Shown here piece by piece: positions 1 through 5,887 of a DNA stretch of 10,710 nucleotides. Below the pieces are notes generated by a model. That model ran no database searches. It was not told the DNA's origin and saw only the letters and a list, made by a program, of their open reading frames with translations. Source of the stretch: JBBPYR01 sp038199755 (GTDB lineage: Bacteria; Chloroflexota; Ktedonobacteria; Ktedonobacterales; Ktedonobacteraceae); contig JBBPYR010000151.1 of assembly GCA_038199755.1 (NCBI GenBank), positions 1-10,710 of the forward strand. The letters run 5' to 3'. Both the position numbers and the translations under genes were made by a program. Positions within the stretch are counted from its first letter, which is position 1. Every line of letters starts with the position of its first letter.

Positions 1-20
1 AGGGCAAGCTAGCTTGCCCT
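1..20. repeat. Perfect 20-bp palindrome at left edge
   Basis: AGGGCAAGCTAGCTTGCCCT equals its own reverse complement and can fold as an 8-bp stem with a CTAG loop. It lies 31 nt beyond the stop codon of the minus-strand small gene, so it may be that gene's terminator stem. The sequence that would hold a T-tract lies outside the window, so this cannot be decided. Confidence 0.6.
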
Positions 21-51
21 GGCTGCCATCGTGCTCTCCTGTTCTATTTCC

Positions 52-333
52 CTATTCTTTGTCGCTCATTTCGCCGTGCTCGTAGAGCCAGCGTGCAAAG
101 TGCATGCGGCTATCATCGGCAATGCGTTGTTGCATCTCGGCATTCTCGTAGAGGTGTTCGCGCAAATGTAGTAATTTGACCGCCTCCTCCCACATAAAAC
201 CAGCCTCTAGCAGATAGTCAAGTAACATGTGCTCTTCCGCTATCGTTGTGTTCCGTGACTCCTCTTTGATATGTTGCCCTGCCCGCTCATTGTGCTCAGA
301 GAAATGATGCATGGATTGTGATCGATTTGCCAT
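52..333 (-). CDS. Small hypothetical protein, 93 aa
   Basis: I do not recognise this protein. It has 93 residues, is rich in Glu, His and Met, and has no signal peptide, membrane segment or cysteines. The first 30 or so residues are polar and probably disordered. Residues 32-88 look like amphipathic helices, with aromatic positions such as FMWEEA and FARWLYEHGE. The ATG is preceded by AAAGAGG at a normal ribosome-site distance, which supports translation and this start. It is divergent from the sigma-factor gene across a 188-bp gap, so the two may share control. Size and composition would fit a small regulatory or partner protein, but nothing in the sequence assigns a function. Confidence 0.6.
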   Translation of the reverse strand: MANRSQSMHHFSEHNERAGQHIKEESRNTTIAEEHMLLDYLLEAGFMWEEAVKLLHLREHLYENAEMQQRIADDSRMHFARWLYEHGEMSDKE

Positions 334-408
334 AGAAAATACCTCTTTCCTGTTGCCAGTTTTTCAATACCTCTTATTCATTTTCATCGGTTGACATAGC
401 GCAAAAAG

Positions 409-426
409 TAGGGACTCTAGTCCATA
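409..426. promoter_or_regulatory. Operator-like inverted repeat upstream of the sigma gene
   Basis: GGACT-CT-AGTCC (412-423) is a perfect inverted repeat. Two more pairs on the outside, after one mismatch, extend it to 18 nt. It sits midway in the divergent gap between the small minus-strand gene and the sigma gene. A TTGACA hexamer lies just to its left at 391-396, but no good -10 stands at the right spacing. A TATACT at 448-453 could be a -10 for the sigma gene, though without a clear -35. A regulator site serving one or both divergent genes is a plausible guess. Confidence 0.3.
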
Positions 427-521
427 GTTGCCTGCTTGCTTGACTCCTATACTGGTAGCAGGAAAAGGGTTATGGCATCTGGATAACTACTTTTATGAAA
501 TATGAAGGAGCTCACTAAACT

Positions 522-1367
522 ATGTCAATTACTATAGATGATATTTGGACAAAATTTGTGGCAACTCGTTCATCAGCACTACGCGACGAACTTATTACTG
601 AATATATGCCACTGGTCCGTTTCGTGGTTGGTCGACTAGGCATTCCTCCCACAAGCCTGCTTGAACACGAGGATCTGGTGAGCTATGGTATGATAGGACT
701 TATTAATGCGATTGATCGTTTTGATCCAAGCCGTGGCGTGCGTTTCGAAGCATTTGCCACTGCCCGCATTCGTGGCTCGGTCATCGATCAGTTGCGTGTG
801 TTGAACTGGCTGCCCCGCTCGGCGGTTTCGCGCGTTCGGCAGATTGAGGCGACGCTTGCCTCGCTTGAACAGCTTTTGGGGCGTCCCCCCACAGAGAAAG
901 AGGCCGCTACCGAGATTGGCGTGTCAATTGAACGCTATCGTCAGCTTTTGCTCGAAGCGAATATTACCATTCTCTCGCTCGATGCCCCATTGAATTCAAT
1001 CATACATGATGATGAGCTGGCGACTCTGAGCGAGCTTTTGGAAGATCAGCATTGCCTTGATCCCCAAGAGCAGGTAGAACAGAGTGAGATGACGACGATG
1101 CTCGCTACGGCATTAGATAACTTACCGTCACGTGAACGAATGCTCCTCTCTCTCTATTATAAGGATGAACTCACTATGAAGGAGATCAGTCGTATTCTCG
1201 ACGTTTCGGAGTCACGCGTCTGTCAACTTCATGTACAGGCCATCATGCGTCTACGTGGCGCACTGTCTCCTAATCAGCCTGCCAAGCGTCCGCGGGTGAG
1301 TGTCAAGGCCGAGCGCAAAGGAAACAGGGGAAATGCAGCGGTCGATGTCTTAATTGCAAAACCATAA
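522..1367 (+). CDS. RNA polymerase sigma factor, FliA/WhiG (sigma-28) type
   Basis: A 281-residue sigma-70-family protein of the flagellar/sporulation group (FliA, SigD, WhiG), which directs RNA polymerase to TAAA/GCCGATAA-type promoters. Region 2 is at about residues 20-95, with the typical EDLVSYGMIGLINAIDRFDP block followed by RFEAFATARIRGSVIDQLR and a W-x-PRS segment. Region 3 covers about 100-165. Region 4 is at about 200-248, with LPSRERMLLSLYY and a helix-turn-helix ending in SESRVCQLHVQAIMRLR. A basic tail of about 30 residues follows and is longer than usual. AAGGAG (505-510) precedes the ATG by 11 nt. A FlgM-like gene and csrA follow on the same strand. Whether it serves motility or development (WhiG-like) cannot be told from the protein alone; no flagellar gene is in view. 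Regulation by the adjacent FlgM homologue is very likely. Confidence 0.93.
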   Translation: MSITIDDIWTKFVATRSSALRDELITEYMPLVRFVVGRLGIPPTSLLEHEDLVSYGMIGLINAIDRFDPSRGVRFEAFATARIRGSVIDQLRVLNWLPRSAVSRVRQIEATLASLEQLLGRPPTEKEAATEIGVSIERYRQLLLEANITILSLDAPLNSIIHDDELATLSELLEDQHCLDPQEQVEQSEMTTMLATALDNLPSRERMLLSLYYKDELTMKEISRILDVSESRVCQLHVQAIMRLRGALSPNQPAKRPRVSVKAERKGNRGNAAVDVLIAKP

Positions 1368-1381
1368 TTTGCCCTATTGAC

Positions 1382-1442
1382 TTATAAATGCTATGCCGAT
1401 AGTACAATATAAGGTTATAAAGGCATATAGTAGCATTTATAA
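1382..1442. repeat. Interrupted inverted repeat after the sigma gene
   Basis: TTATAAATGCTA (1382-1393) pairs perfectly with TAGCATTTATAA (1431-1442). TGCC (1394-1397) can pair further inward with GGCA (1422-1425), leaving a 5-nt bulge. The stem is AT-rich and has no T-tract after it, so it is a poor terminator. It encloses the candidate sigma-28 -10 element and may instead be a protein-binding or RNA-folding element. Confidence 0.5.
1395..1402 (+). promoter_or_regulatory. Candidate sigma-28 -10 element before flgM
   Basis: GCCGATAG matches seven of eight bases of the sigma-28-class -10 consensus GCCGATAA. The expected TAAA about 15 nt upstream is not present; TATT (1375-1378) is the nearest. 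It lies 128 nt upstream of the FlgM-like gene. Control of the anti-sigma gene by its own sigma factor is known for FlgM in enteric bacteria. The weak -35 keeps this tentative. Confidence 0.35.
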
Positions 1443-1503
1443 CGTCACTGCAAAAAACGATATTGAACGGTATTTTAGGAATGTTTGTGAAAGGCATTCT
1501 TAT

Positions 1504-1523
1504 CACAGGAGTCGTGTGGAGGA
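1504..1523 (+). promoter_or_regulatory. Ribosome site of flgM-like gene with possible CsrA sites
   Basis: GGAGG at 1518-1522 is a strong ribosome site 7 nt before the ATG. Just upstream, CACA-GGAGTCG-TGTG (1504-1518) can fold into a small hairpin with GGA in its loop. The ribosome site itself holds two more GGA triplets (1518-1520, 1521-1523). CsrA binds GGA in hairpin loops and often blocks ribosome sites, and a csrA gene is the next gene downstream. Binding here is an inference. Confidence 0.35.
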
Positions 1524-1529
1524 CGTAGC

Positions 1530-1826
1530 ATGAAAGTAAGTGTTGTTGGTACTGGTCGGCGCAAACGTGTAGTGCAAGCAGAGCAGAAGGCATCCCCAAC
1601 GGAGAGGACCTTGATCGACCAGATCGTACAGGTGGAGCAGTTAGCACCTTCCAGGCGCAATACTTCAAAGCAGGGATTGTCGAGACAAGAGCGAAAAGAG
1701 CGTGCGGCACGCGTAGAAGCACTCCGTGCGCAGGTGCAGGCTGGTACCTACGAGGTAGATACGCAAGCACTTGCAGAATTGCTATTGACCAAGGCACAGC
1801 AAACATTGTTAAAAGATTTGGAATAA
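1530..1826 (+). CDS. FlgM-like anti-sigma-28 factor
   Basis: A 98-residue basic protein whose C-terminal third carries the FlgM signature. ARVEALRAQVQAGTY followed by VDTQALAELLL (about residues 60-85) matches the family pattern R-V-x-x-L-(K/R)-x-x-(I/V)-x-x-G-x-Y-x-V-D-x-x-x-L-A-x-x-L. In known FlgM this region forms the helices that clamp FliA/sigma-28 and pull it off the polymerase. The N-terminal half (residues 1-55) is polar and probably disordered, as is usual in the family. The start is well supported by GGAGG 7 nt upstream. Its place directly after the sigma gene makes that sigma the obvious target. In flagellated bacteria FlgM leaves the cell through the hook-basal body; with no flagellar genes here, the release route is unknown. 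Confidence 0.85.
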   Translation: MKVSVVGTGRRKRVVQAEQKASPTERTLIDQIVQVEQLAPSRRNTSKQGLSRQERKERAARVEALRAQVQAGTYEVDTQALAELLLTKAQQTLLKDLE

Positions 1827-1833
1827 TGATAAT
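1806..1833 (+). promoter_or_regulatory. Candidate csrA promoter
   Basis: TTGTTA (1806-1811) and GATAAT (1828-1833) with a 16-nt spacer match sigma-70-type hexamers at four and five of six positions. The site overlaps the end of the flgM-like gene and would start a csrA transcript near 1840 with a leader of about 165 nt. Read-through from upstream genes is also possible. Confidence 0.35.
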
Positions 1834-1867
1834 AAACTGTACCCACTCTATCTTTGCGCTGCGTCTG

Positions 1868-2004
1868 ATGGATGTTAAGAATATACATTCGCTACCACGT
1901 TTTCTTGCCGTGGGGTCACGCTAAGAGAAGCACCTGTCTCGAACGGGTAACAGCCACAGCGCAGGGATGCCTGGAATCTGCTTCTATTGAAGGGAGCCAT
2001 TTAA
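1868..2004 (+). promoter_or_regulatory. csrA leader with GGA motifs (possible autoregulation)
   Basis: The 178-nt gap before csrA holds several GGA triplets in good CsrA-site context: ATGGATGTT at 1868-1876, GCAGGGATG at 1961-1969, a further GGA at 1973-1975, and the ribosome site AGGGAG at 1991-1996. The CAGGGATG core equals the best-conserved part of the CsrA consensus (CARGGAUG), and CAG/CTG can pair around GGATGC to place GGA in a loop. CsrA blocking its own translation is known in other bacteria. A small CCACG/CGTGG hairpin also lies at 1895-1913. Confidence 0.4.
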
Positions 2005-2202
2005 ATGCTCGTATTACGCCGAAAAGTTGGTGAAAGTATTATACTCGCTGGAGTGATCAACATTTCAGTGTTGGCTGTTGAAGGTGAACGGGTGAAAATT
2101 GGTATCAATGCACCACCTGATGTAACTATTGTGCGTGAGGAACTGCTGCGTGTTGTCTCGGATACCACCGATGCCAACGCACCAGCACAGCAACACTCAT
2201 AA
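2005..2202 (+). CDS. csrA: Carbon storage regulator CsrA, RNA-binding translational regulator
   Basis: A 65-residue CsrA/RsmA protein, the usual length. It forms a swapped dimer that binds GGA motifs in mRNA leaders and blocks or protects translation and RNA. The family pattern is clear: it opens MLVLRRKVGESI, continues through the beta strands to RVKIGINAPPDV, and has the key VREE turn. The RNA-contacting R6 and R44 are kept; V42 of the E. coli protein is Ile here. The last 14 residues are a polar tail. AGGGAG lies 8 nt before the ATG. In many flagellated bacteria csrA sits beside fliW and flagellin genes and FliW sequesters CsrA; no fliW is in this window. Here it follows a sigma-28/FlgM pair, suggesting one regulatory circuit. 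It faces the Ino1 gene across a long hairpin. Confidence 0.95.
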   Translation: MLVLRRKVGESIILAGVINISVLAVEGERVKIGINAPPDVTIVREELLRVVSDTTDANAPAQQHS

Positions 2203-2205
2203 ATA

Positions 2206-2283
2206 GTTCTGCTACAGAGAAGAGAGGAAGATAGGGACGAAAAACACTTCGTTCCCCTCTTCCTCTCTTCTCTGTAGCAGAAC
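2206..2283. terminator. Very long hairpin between csrA and ino1 (bidirectional terminator?)
   Basis: A 26-bp perfect stem pairs 2206-2231 with 2258-2283. Inside it a second stem pairs GGGA-CGAA (2234-2241) with TTCG-T-TCCC (2248-2256), one base bulged, closed by the 6-nt loop AAACAC. It fills 78 of the 86 bases between two convergent stop codons. No run of T follows on either strand, so it is not a classical intrinsic terminator, but position and symmetry suggest 3'-end formation for both genes. Confidence 0.75.
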
Positions 2284-2288
2284 CTTCG

Positions 2289-3440
2289 TTACTCCGTGAT
2301 CGCTTCCGACTTATGGCCATTTGAATGAGCAGGGACATCGGTCTCTTCTGTGAGCGGAGCACCCGTCTCGCGAATAAACTCCTCGGTCAATTCGTGGGCG
2401 ATATCATCATGATGTTGCACAGGCGGGGATTTCATCAGGTAGGAGCTGGGGCCTTCCAATGAGCCACTGATACCATTATCCATCGCAAGCTTGACCATGC
2501 GTACCGCGTCGATGACCACACCGGCAGAGTTCGGTGAGTCCCACACCTCCAATTTCAGTTCAACATTCAGAGGCACATCGCCGAAGGTGCGGCCTTCCAG
2601 ACGAATATAGGCCCATTTGCGGTCACTCAACCAGGCGACATAGTCGGAAGGGCCAATGTGAACATTGTCACTGCCCAGATCGTAGTCGAGCTGGCTGGTA
2701 ACGGCGTTGGTCTTGCTGATCTTTTTCGACTCCAGGCGTTCACGCTCCAGCATGTTATAGAAATCGGTGTTGCCGCCAACATTCAACTGCATGGTGCGTT
2801 CCAGCTTGACGCCGCGCTCACGGAAGAGGCGGGCCAGCATGCGGTGAACAATAGTTGCACCGACCTGACTTTTGATATCATCACCAATCATAGGCAGATT
2901 GGCTTCTTTGAAACGTTCCTGCCAGTACTGCTCTCGGGCGATAAACACAGGGATGCAGTTGACAAAGCCGACGCCAGCCTGTAGGATTTGCTCCACATAC
3001 CACTTGGTAGCAGTTTCAGAGCCCACGGGCAAGTAGTTCACCACCACATCCGTGCCAGTATCCTTCAAGATTTTCACGATATCAACGGTTGAGCTTGGTG
3101 CCTTGGTAATGACCTTTGAGAGGTATTTGCCCAGGCCGTCATGTGTCATGCCGCGATACACCTGCGCATTGAGGTTGGGAACCTCGGCGAAGCGATAGGT
3201 GTTATTGGGGGCGGCGTAAATTGCTTCGCTGATATCTTTGCCAACCTTATTGACATCAACATCGAAAGCGGCAGAGAACTCTATGTCACTGATGTGGTAC
3301 CCACCTAGATTGACATGCATTAATCCAGGGACGAAATCGTCTTCATTCGCCTCTCGATAGTACTGCACGCCCTGGACGAGAGAACTGGCACAGTTACCAA
3401 CACCAATCAATGCGACGCGAACTTTTTTCTTGCTTGCCAT
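2289..3440 (-). CDS. ino1: myo-Inositol-1-phosphate synthase (Ino1)
   Basis: A 383-residue enzyme that converts glucose 6-phosphate to myo-inositol 1-phosphate using bound NAD; this is the first step to inositol lipids and inositol-based thiols or compatible solutes. The N-terminal Rossmann fold starts VRVALIGVGNCASS (residues 7-20) with the GxGNC-type dinucleotide loop. Family blocks follow: GDDIKSQVGATIVHR (186-200), NVGGNTDFYNM (220-230), SKTNAV (242-247) and VWDSPNSAGVVIDAVR (299-314). The length fits the short prokaryotic form seen in actinobacteria, not the roughly 530-residue eukaryotic one. The last 35-40 residues are an acidic, low-conservation tail. AGGAG lies 9 nt before the ATG. 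It is alone on its strand, divergent from the sulfate genes. The downstream use of inositol cannot be told from this window. Confidence 0.93.
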   Translation of the reverse strand: MASKKKVRVALIGVGNCASSLVQGVQYYREANEDDFVPGLMHVNLGGYHISDIEFSAAFDVDVNKVGKDISEAIYAAPNNTYRFAEVPNLNAQVYRGMTHDGLGKYLSKVITKAPSSTVDIVKILKDTGTDVVVNYLPVGSETATKWYVEQILQAGVGFVNCIPVFIAREQYWQERFKEANLPMIGDDIKSQVGATIVHRMLARLFRERGVKLERTMQLNVGGNTDFYNMLERERLESKKISKTNAVTSQLDYDLGSDNVHIGPSDYVAWLSDRKWAYIRLEGRTFGDVPLNVELKLEVWDSPNSAGVVIDAVRMVKLAMDNGISGSLEGPSSYLMKSPPVQHHDDIAHELTEEFIRETGAPLTEETDVPAHSNGHKSEAITE

Positions 3441-3607
3441 GTTACGAAACTCCTATGAGTGTGTATTTGTTGAAACGCCCTATCCCTATGAGTAGGCCGT
3501 GTGGCTATGTACACACTATACCTTAGTTTGGAAAGATCAGCTATGAGCTATATTACTGTGCGGTTGTGAATAAATCAACACCTTTTGCAGACATCGTACA
3601 TTTTGCG
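3441..3607. other. Intergenic control region upstream of ino1
   Basis: This is non-coding as far as I can see. CCTATGAGT occurs twice, at 3452-3460 (overlapping the ino1 ribosome site) and 3485-3493, 33 bp apart. On the minus strand TATAGT (complement of 3515-3520) could be the ino1 -10, but no good -35 stands 16-18 nt away. Confidence 0.3.
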
Positions 3608-3636
3608 TTGACCACTCGCTCAAAAAATTGGATAAT
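3608..3636 (+). promoter_or_regulatory. Sigma-70-type promoter before the phosphatase remnant
   Basis: TTGACC (3608-3613) and GATAAT (3631-3636) each match five of six consensus bases, with an ideal 17-nt spacer. A transcript would start near 3643 and run through the remnant into the sulfate genes. Confidence 0.5.
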
Positions 3637-3663
3637 GAGCAGACGAAAGTTCAGTTATAGATA

Positions 3664-3867
3664 ATGCTCTTAACCTTCGAGAATGATACTGGCCCTGACG
3701 ATTGTAACCATGCCCAGTTCGGGATCGTCATAAAGCACGACCCTGCTGTGCAAGAGGGGCCTGCGGGACGTGAACTGACTGGCTTACAGCTGATGGACGT
3801 GGCACCTACGATTTTACGACAACTCGACGTACCTGTCCCGGCAGATATGCAGGGGAAACCATTCTAA
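3664..3867 (+). pseudogene. C-terminal remnant of an alkaline-phosphatase-superfamily gene
   Basis: The 67 codons read like the last part of an alkaline-phosphatase/nucleotide-pyrophosphatase-type hydrolase: FENDTGPDDCNHAQFGIV, then GRELTGLQLMDVAPTILRQL and DVPVPADMQGKPF. The block (M/I)-D-(V/I)-A-P-T-I-L-x-x-L followed by P-V-P-x-D-M-x-G-(K/R)-P is typical of this superfamily near its C-terminus. Full members have several hundred residues and carry the metal-binding and nucleophile residues in the missing part. The frame is closed by TAG at 3658-3660, just before the ATG, and there is no clear ribosome site, so this is most likely a decayed gene. A short translated protein cannot be excluded because a good promoter lies just upstream. 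It immediately precedes the APS kinase gene. Confidence 0.7.
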
Positions 3868-3877
3868 GTTGATATAT

Positions 3878-3892
3878 GTGTATCATATACAC
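3878..3892. promoter_or_regulatory. Palindromic operator candidate upstream of cysC
   Basis: GTGTAT-CAT-ATACAC is a perfect inverted repeat with 6-bp arms and a 3-nt centre. It ends 1 nt before the candidate -35 of the cysC promoter, the usual place for an activator site. It also lies 10 nt after the stop of the phosphatase remnant, so a weak hairpin role is possible. Confidence 0.4.
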
Positions 3893-3893
3893 C

Positions 3894-3922
3894 TTGCTTG
3901 AACGCTCTTGCTGGTTTATAGT
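3894..3922 (+). promoter_or_regulatory. Candidate cysC-sat promoter
   Basis: TTGCTT (3894-3899) and TATAGT (3917-3922) are spaced by 17 nt; the -10 matches five of six bases, the -35 three. A start near 3929 would give a leader of about 56 nt before the preferred cysC ATG. Confidence 0.4.
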
Positions 3923-3984
3923 GATAGTTGGTGCAGAAAATGCATAGCAACAACACCGTCAATACTCAAGGAGAACTGGTCTAC

Positions 3985-4581
3985 ATGACAAATACGGGCT
4001 TTACCATCTGGTTTACTGGACTCTCGGGTGCTGGAAAAAGCACTCTCTCAGAAGTGATTGAGCAGCGACTACGTGCGCGTGGGCGGAATGTCGAGGTACT
4101 GGATGGTGATATTGTACGAACCCATTTGAGCAAGGGCCTCGGCTTTAGCCGCGAGGACCGTGATACGAATATTAAGCGGATTGCGTTTGTGTGTAGCCTA
4201 CTGACACGCAATGGTGTGATCTGCATTTCCGCCGCTATTTCTCCCTATGGCGAGACACGCGACTGGGCGCGCAAAGAGATCGGCAACTTTGTTGAGGTGT
4301 ACGTAAAGTGCTCGATTGACGTTTGCCGACAGCGTGACGTAAAAGGCTTGTACAAGTTGGCGGATGAGGGTAAAATCAAGGGCTTTACAGGAGTGGACGA
4401 TCCCTATGAGGAGCCGATACATCCCGAACTAGTCGTTGAAACCGACAAGGAAACCGTTGAAGAGAGCGTGAATCGCATCTTTGCTCGGTTGGTCGAATTG
4501 GGCTACCTGGAAGCAGAGCAAGCACCAGAAGAAGAGACCAAGGTGATCACTGATCGTCTGACCGCTTTGGGCTACCTATAA
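3985..4581 (+). CDS. cysC: Adenylylsulfate (APS) kinase
   Basis: A 198-residue cytosolic enzyme that phosphorylates APS with ATP to PAPS, the activated sulfate used for reduction or sulfation. The P-loop GLSGAGKST is at residues 12-20, DGD at 40-42, and the GLGFSREDRDTN block at 51-62. The AAISPY serine (S86) follows, and RDVKGLYKLADEGK with FTGVDDPYE (117-142) forms the substrate lid. The open frame extends upstream to a TTG at 3928, but AAGGAG (3968-3973) sits 11 nt before the ATG at 3985. The family also usually begins shortly before GFTIWFTGLSG, so this start is preferred. The C-terminus is odd: after the normal end (RLVELGYL, 168-175) an acidic stretch leads to a second copy, RLTALGYL (191-198). 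The sat gene follows after 81 nt, probably in one operon. Confidence 0.95.
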   Translation: MTNTGFTIWFTGLSGAGKSTLSEVIEQRLRARGRNVEVLDGDIVRTHLSKGLGFSREDRDTNIKRIAFVCSLLTRNGVICISAAISPYGETRDWARKEIGNFVEVYVKCSIDVCRQRDVKGLYKLADEGKIKGFTGVDDPYEEPIHPELVVETDKETVEESVNRIFARLVELGYLEAEQAPEEETKVITDRLTALGYL

Positions 4582-4597
4582 ACACACGAAACGAGAC

Positions 4598-4612
4598 TGG
4601 CAGGGATGGCCA
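4598..4612 (+). promoter_or_regulatory. GGA-loop hairpin in the cysC-sat gap
   Basis: TGGC-AGGGATG-GCCA forms a small hairpin with GGGA in a 7-nt loop, 51 nt before the sat ATG. It shares the 9-mer GCAGGGATG with the csrA leader. The shape fits a CsrA target, but one weak 4-bp stem is thin evidence. Confidence 0.25.
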
Positions 4613-4662
4613 CTGCTGACGGTCATTGCTTGTATCACAGCGTGTAACACAGAAAGAATGGT

Positions 4663-5829
4663 ATGACAGATAATTTGATTGCCCCCCACGGTGGGAAACT
4701 GATTTTGAACATGGCGAGTGAGGCGGAGCAGGCCGAACTGCAAGAACTGGCGAAGGGACTGCCATCCATTCCCGTCGGCTCACGACAACTGGCGGATCTG
4801 GAGATGCTTGCCATTGGTGCCTATAGCCCTCTGGCTGGCTTTATGACGCGTGCAGACTATGTGGGCGTTGTCAATAACATGCACCTGAGTAATGGCCTTC
4901 CGTGGTCGGTGCCGATCACGCTGGCAGTCACTGCCGAACAAGCGAATGGCATCCCACTCGGCTCACAGGTTGCCCTGCTCAATGCGCAGGGTGAGTTACA
5001 GGCGGTCCTGCGTGTCGAGGAGAAGTATGGCTATGACAAGCAGCTAGAGGCGCGTCAGGTCTATCGTACCGAGGATGAGGCGCATCCTGGCGTCAGCGTG
5101 GTGTATCAGCAGGGTGAGATATTGTTGGGCGGACCTGTGCGTGTGGTCGCGCTGCAACAGCAAGCGTTCGCGCAGTATCGCTATACGCCAACGCAGTCAC
5201 GCCAACTCTTCGCCGAGCGTGGCTGGCGGCGTGTGGTGGGTTTTCAGACGCGCAACCCTGTCCATCGTGCGCACGAGTATATTCAAAAGTGTGCGATGGA
5301 GACCGTAGATGGCCTGTTCTTGCATCCCCTGGTGGGCGATACCAAGGGCGATGATATTCCCGCCGATGTGCGGATGCGTTGCTACGAGGTACTGCTAGAG
5401 AACTATTATCCTGCCGAGCGCGCTGTCTTGGGCGTACTGCCCGCAGCCATGCGTTATGCTGGCCCGCGTGAGGCCATTTTCCACGCCTTGATGCGCAAGA
5501 ACTATGGCTGCTCGCACTTCATTGTTGGGCGCGACCACGCGGGCGTGGGTAATTACTACGGTACCTATGACGCGCACTACATTTTCGCCGAATTTGATGC
5601 GGCTGCATTAGGCATCACGCCCATGTTCTTCGATCATACCTTCTTCTGCCGTGCCTGTGACGCGATGGCCTCCTCCAAGACCTGCCCTCACGGCAATGAG
5701 CAGCATGTCACATTGAGCGGCACGAAAGTGCGCCATATGTTGCAGGCAGGCGAGATACCCCCCCGCGAGTTCTCCCGCCCCGAAGTCGCCAAGGTGCTCA
5801 TCGAAGCCATGCGCCAACCCGTTGCCTAA
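4663..5829 (+). CDS. sat: Sulfate adenylyltransferase (ATP sulfurylase)
   Basis: A 388-residue single-chain ATP sulfurylase (Sat/Met3 type, not the CysDN heterodimer) that makes APS and pyrophosphate from sulfate and ATP. It begins MTDNLIAPHGGKL, as family members do. The N-terminal PUA-like domain covers about residues 1-165. The catalytic domain carries QTRNPVHRAH (195-204), the ATP-binding HxxH-type loop, and GRDHAGVG (289-296). FFCRACDAMASSKTCPH (327-343) holds C329, C332 and C341 plus nearby histidines, the metal-binding cluster known in bacterial and archaeal Sat proteins. No APS kinase domain is fused; that activity comes from the upstream gene. The ribosome site is weak (AGAAAG, 4651-4656), which could mean partial coupling to cysC. 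Used together with CysC it supplies PAPS; direction of use (assimilation versus sulfation) is open. Confidence 0.95.
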   Translation: MTDNLIAPHGGKLILNMASEAEQAELQELAKGLPSIPVGSRQLADLEMLAIGAYSPLAGFMTRADYVGVVNNMHLSNGLPWSVPITLAVTAEQANGIPLGSQVALLNAQGELQAVLRVEEKYGYDKQLEARQVYRTEDEAHPGVSVVYQQGEILLGGPVRVVALQQQAFAQYRYTPTQSRQLFAERGWRRVVGFQTRNPVHRAHEYIQKCAMETVDGLFLHPLVGDTKGDDIPADVRMRCYEVLLENYYPAERAVLGVLPAAMRYAGPREAIFHALMRKNYGCSHFIVGRDHAGVGNYYGTYDAHYIFAEFDAAALGITPMFFDHTFFCRACDAMASSKTCPHGNEQHVTLSGTKVRHMLQAGEIPPREFSRPEVAKVLIEAMRQPVA

Positions 5830-5856
5830 TAACACAACCACCCCATATAAAAAGAA

Positions 5857-5887
5857 GCACGTCAGGTCAGCAAACAACCTGACGTGC
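5857..5887 (-). terminator. Intrinsic terminator of the epimerase gene
   Basis: GCACGTCAGGT (5857-5867) pairs with ACCTGACGTGC (5877-5887) around a 9-nt loop. On the minus strand the stem is followed by TTCTTTTTATA, a proper T-rich tail, so it should end transcripts from the epimerase gene. On the plus strand it may help end sat but lacks a T-tract. A second small hairpin, TTTGGC-AAAGG-GCCAAA, lies at 5914-5930, between it and the epimerase stop. Confidence 0.75.

Noticed and set aside
391..419. TTGACA at 391-396 as a sigma-gene promoter
   Set aside because: The hexamers 16-18 nt downstream (such as ACTCTA) are poor -10 matches, so no promoter is called.
1303..1806. Long minus-strand open frame (167 codons) opposite sigma and flgM-like genes
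   Set aside because: It lies across two well-supported genes on the other strand, has no family resemblance, and has an unlikely composition.
3928..3984. Upstream TTG or ATG (3940) start of APS kinase
   Set aside because: No ribosome site before either; AAGGAG and family N-terminus length favour the ATG at 3985, and the candidate promoter would start near 3929.
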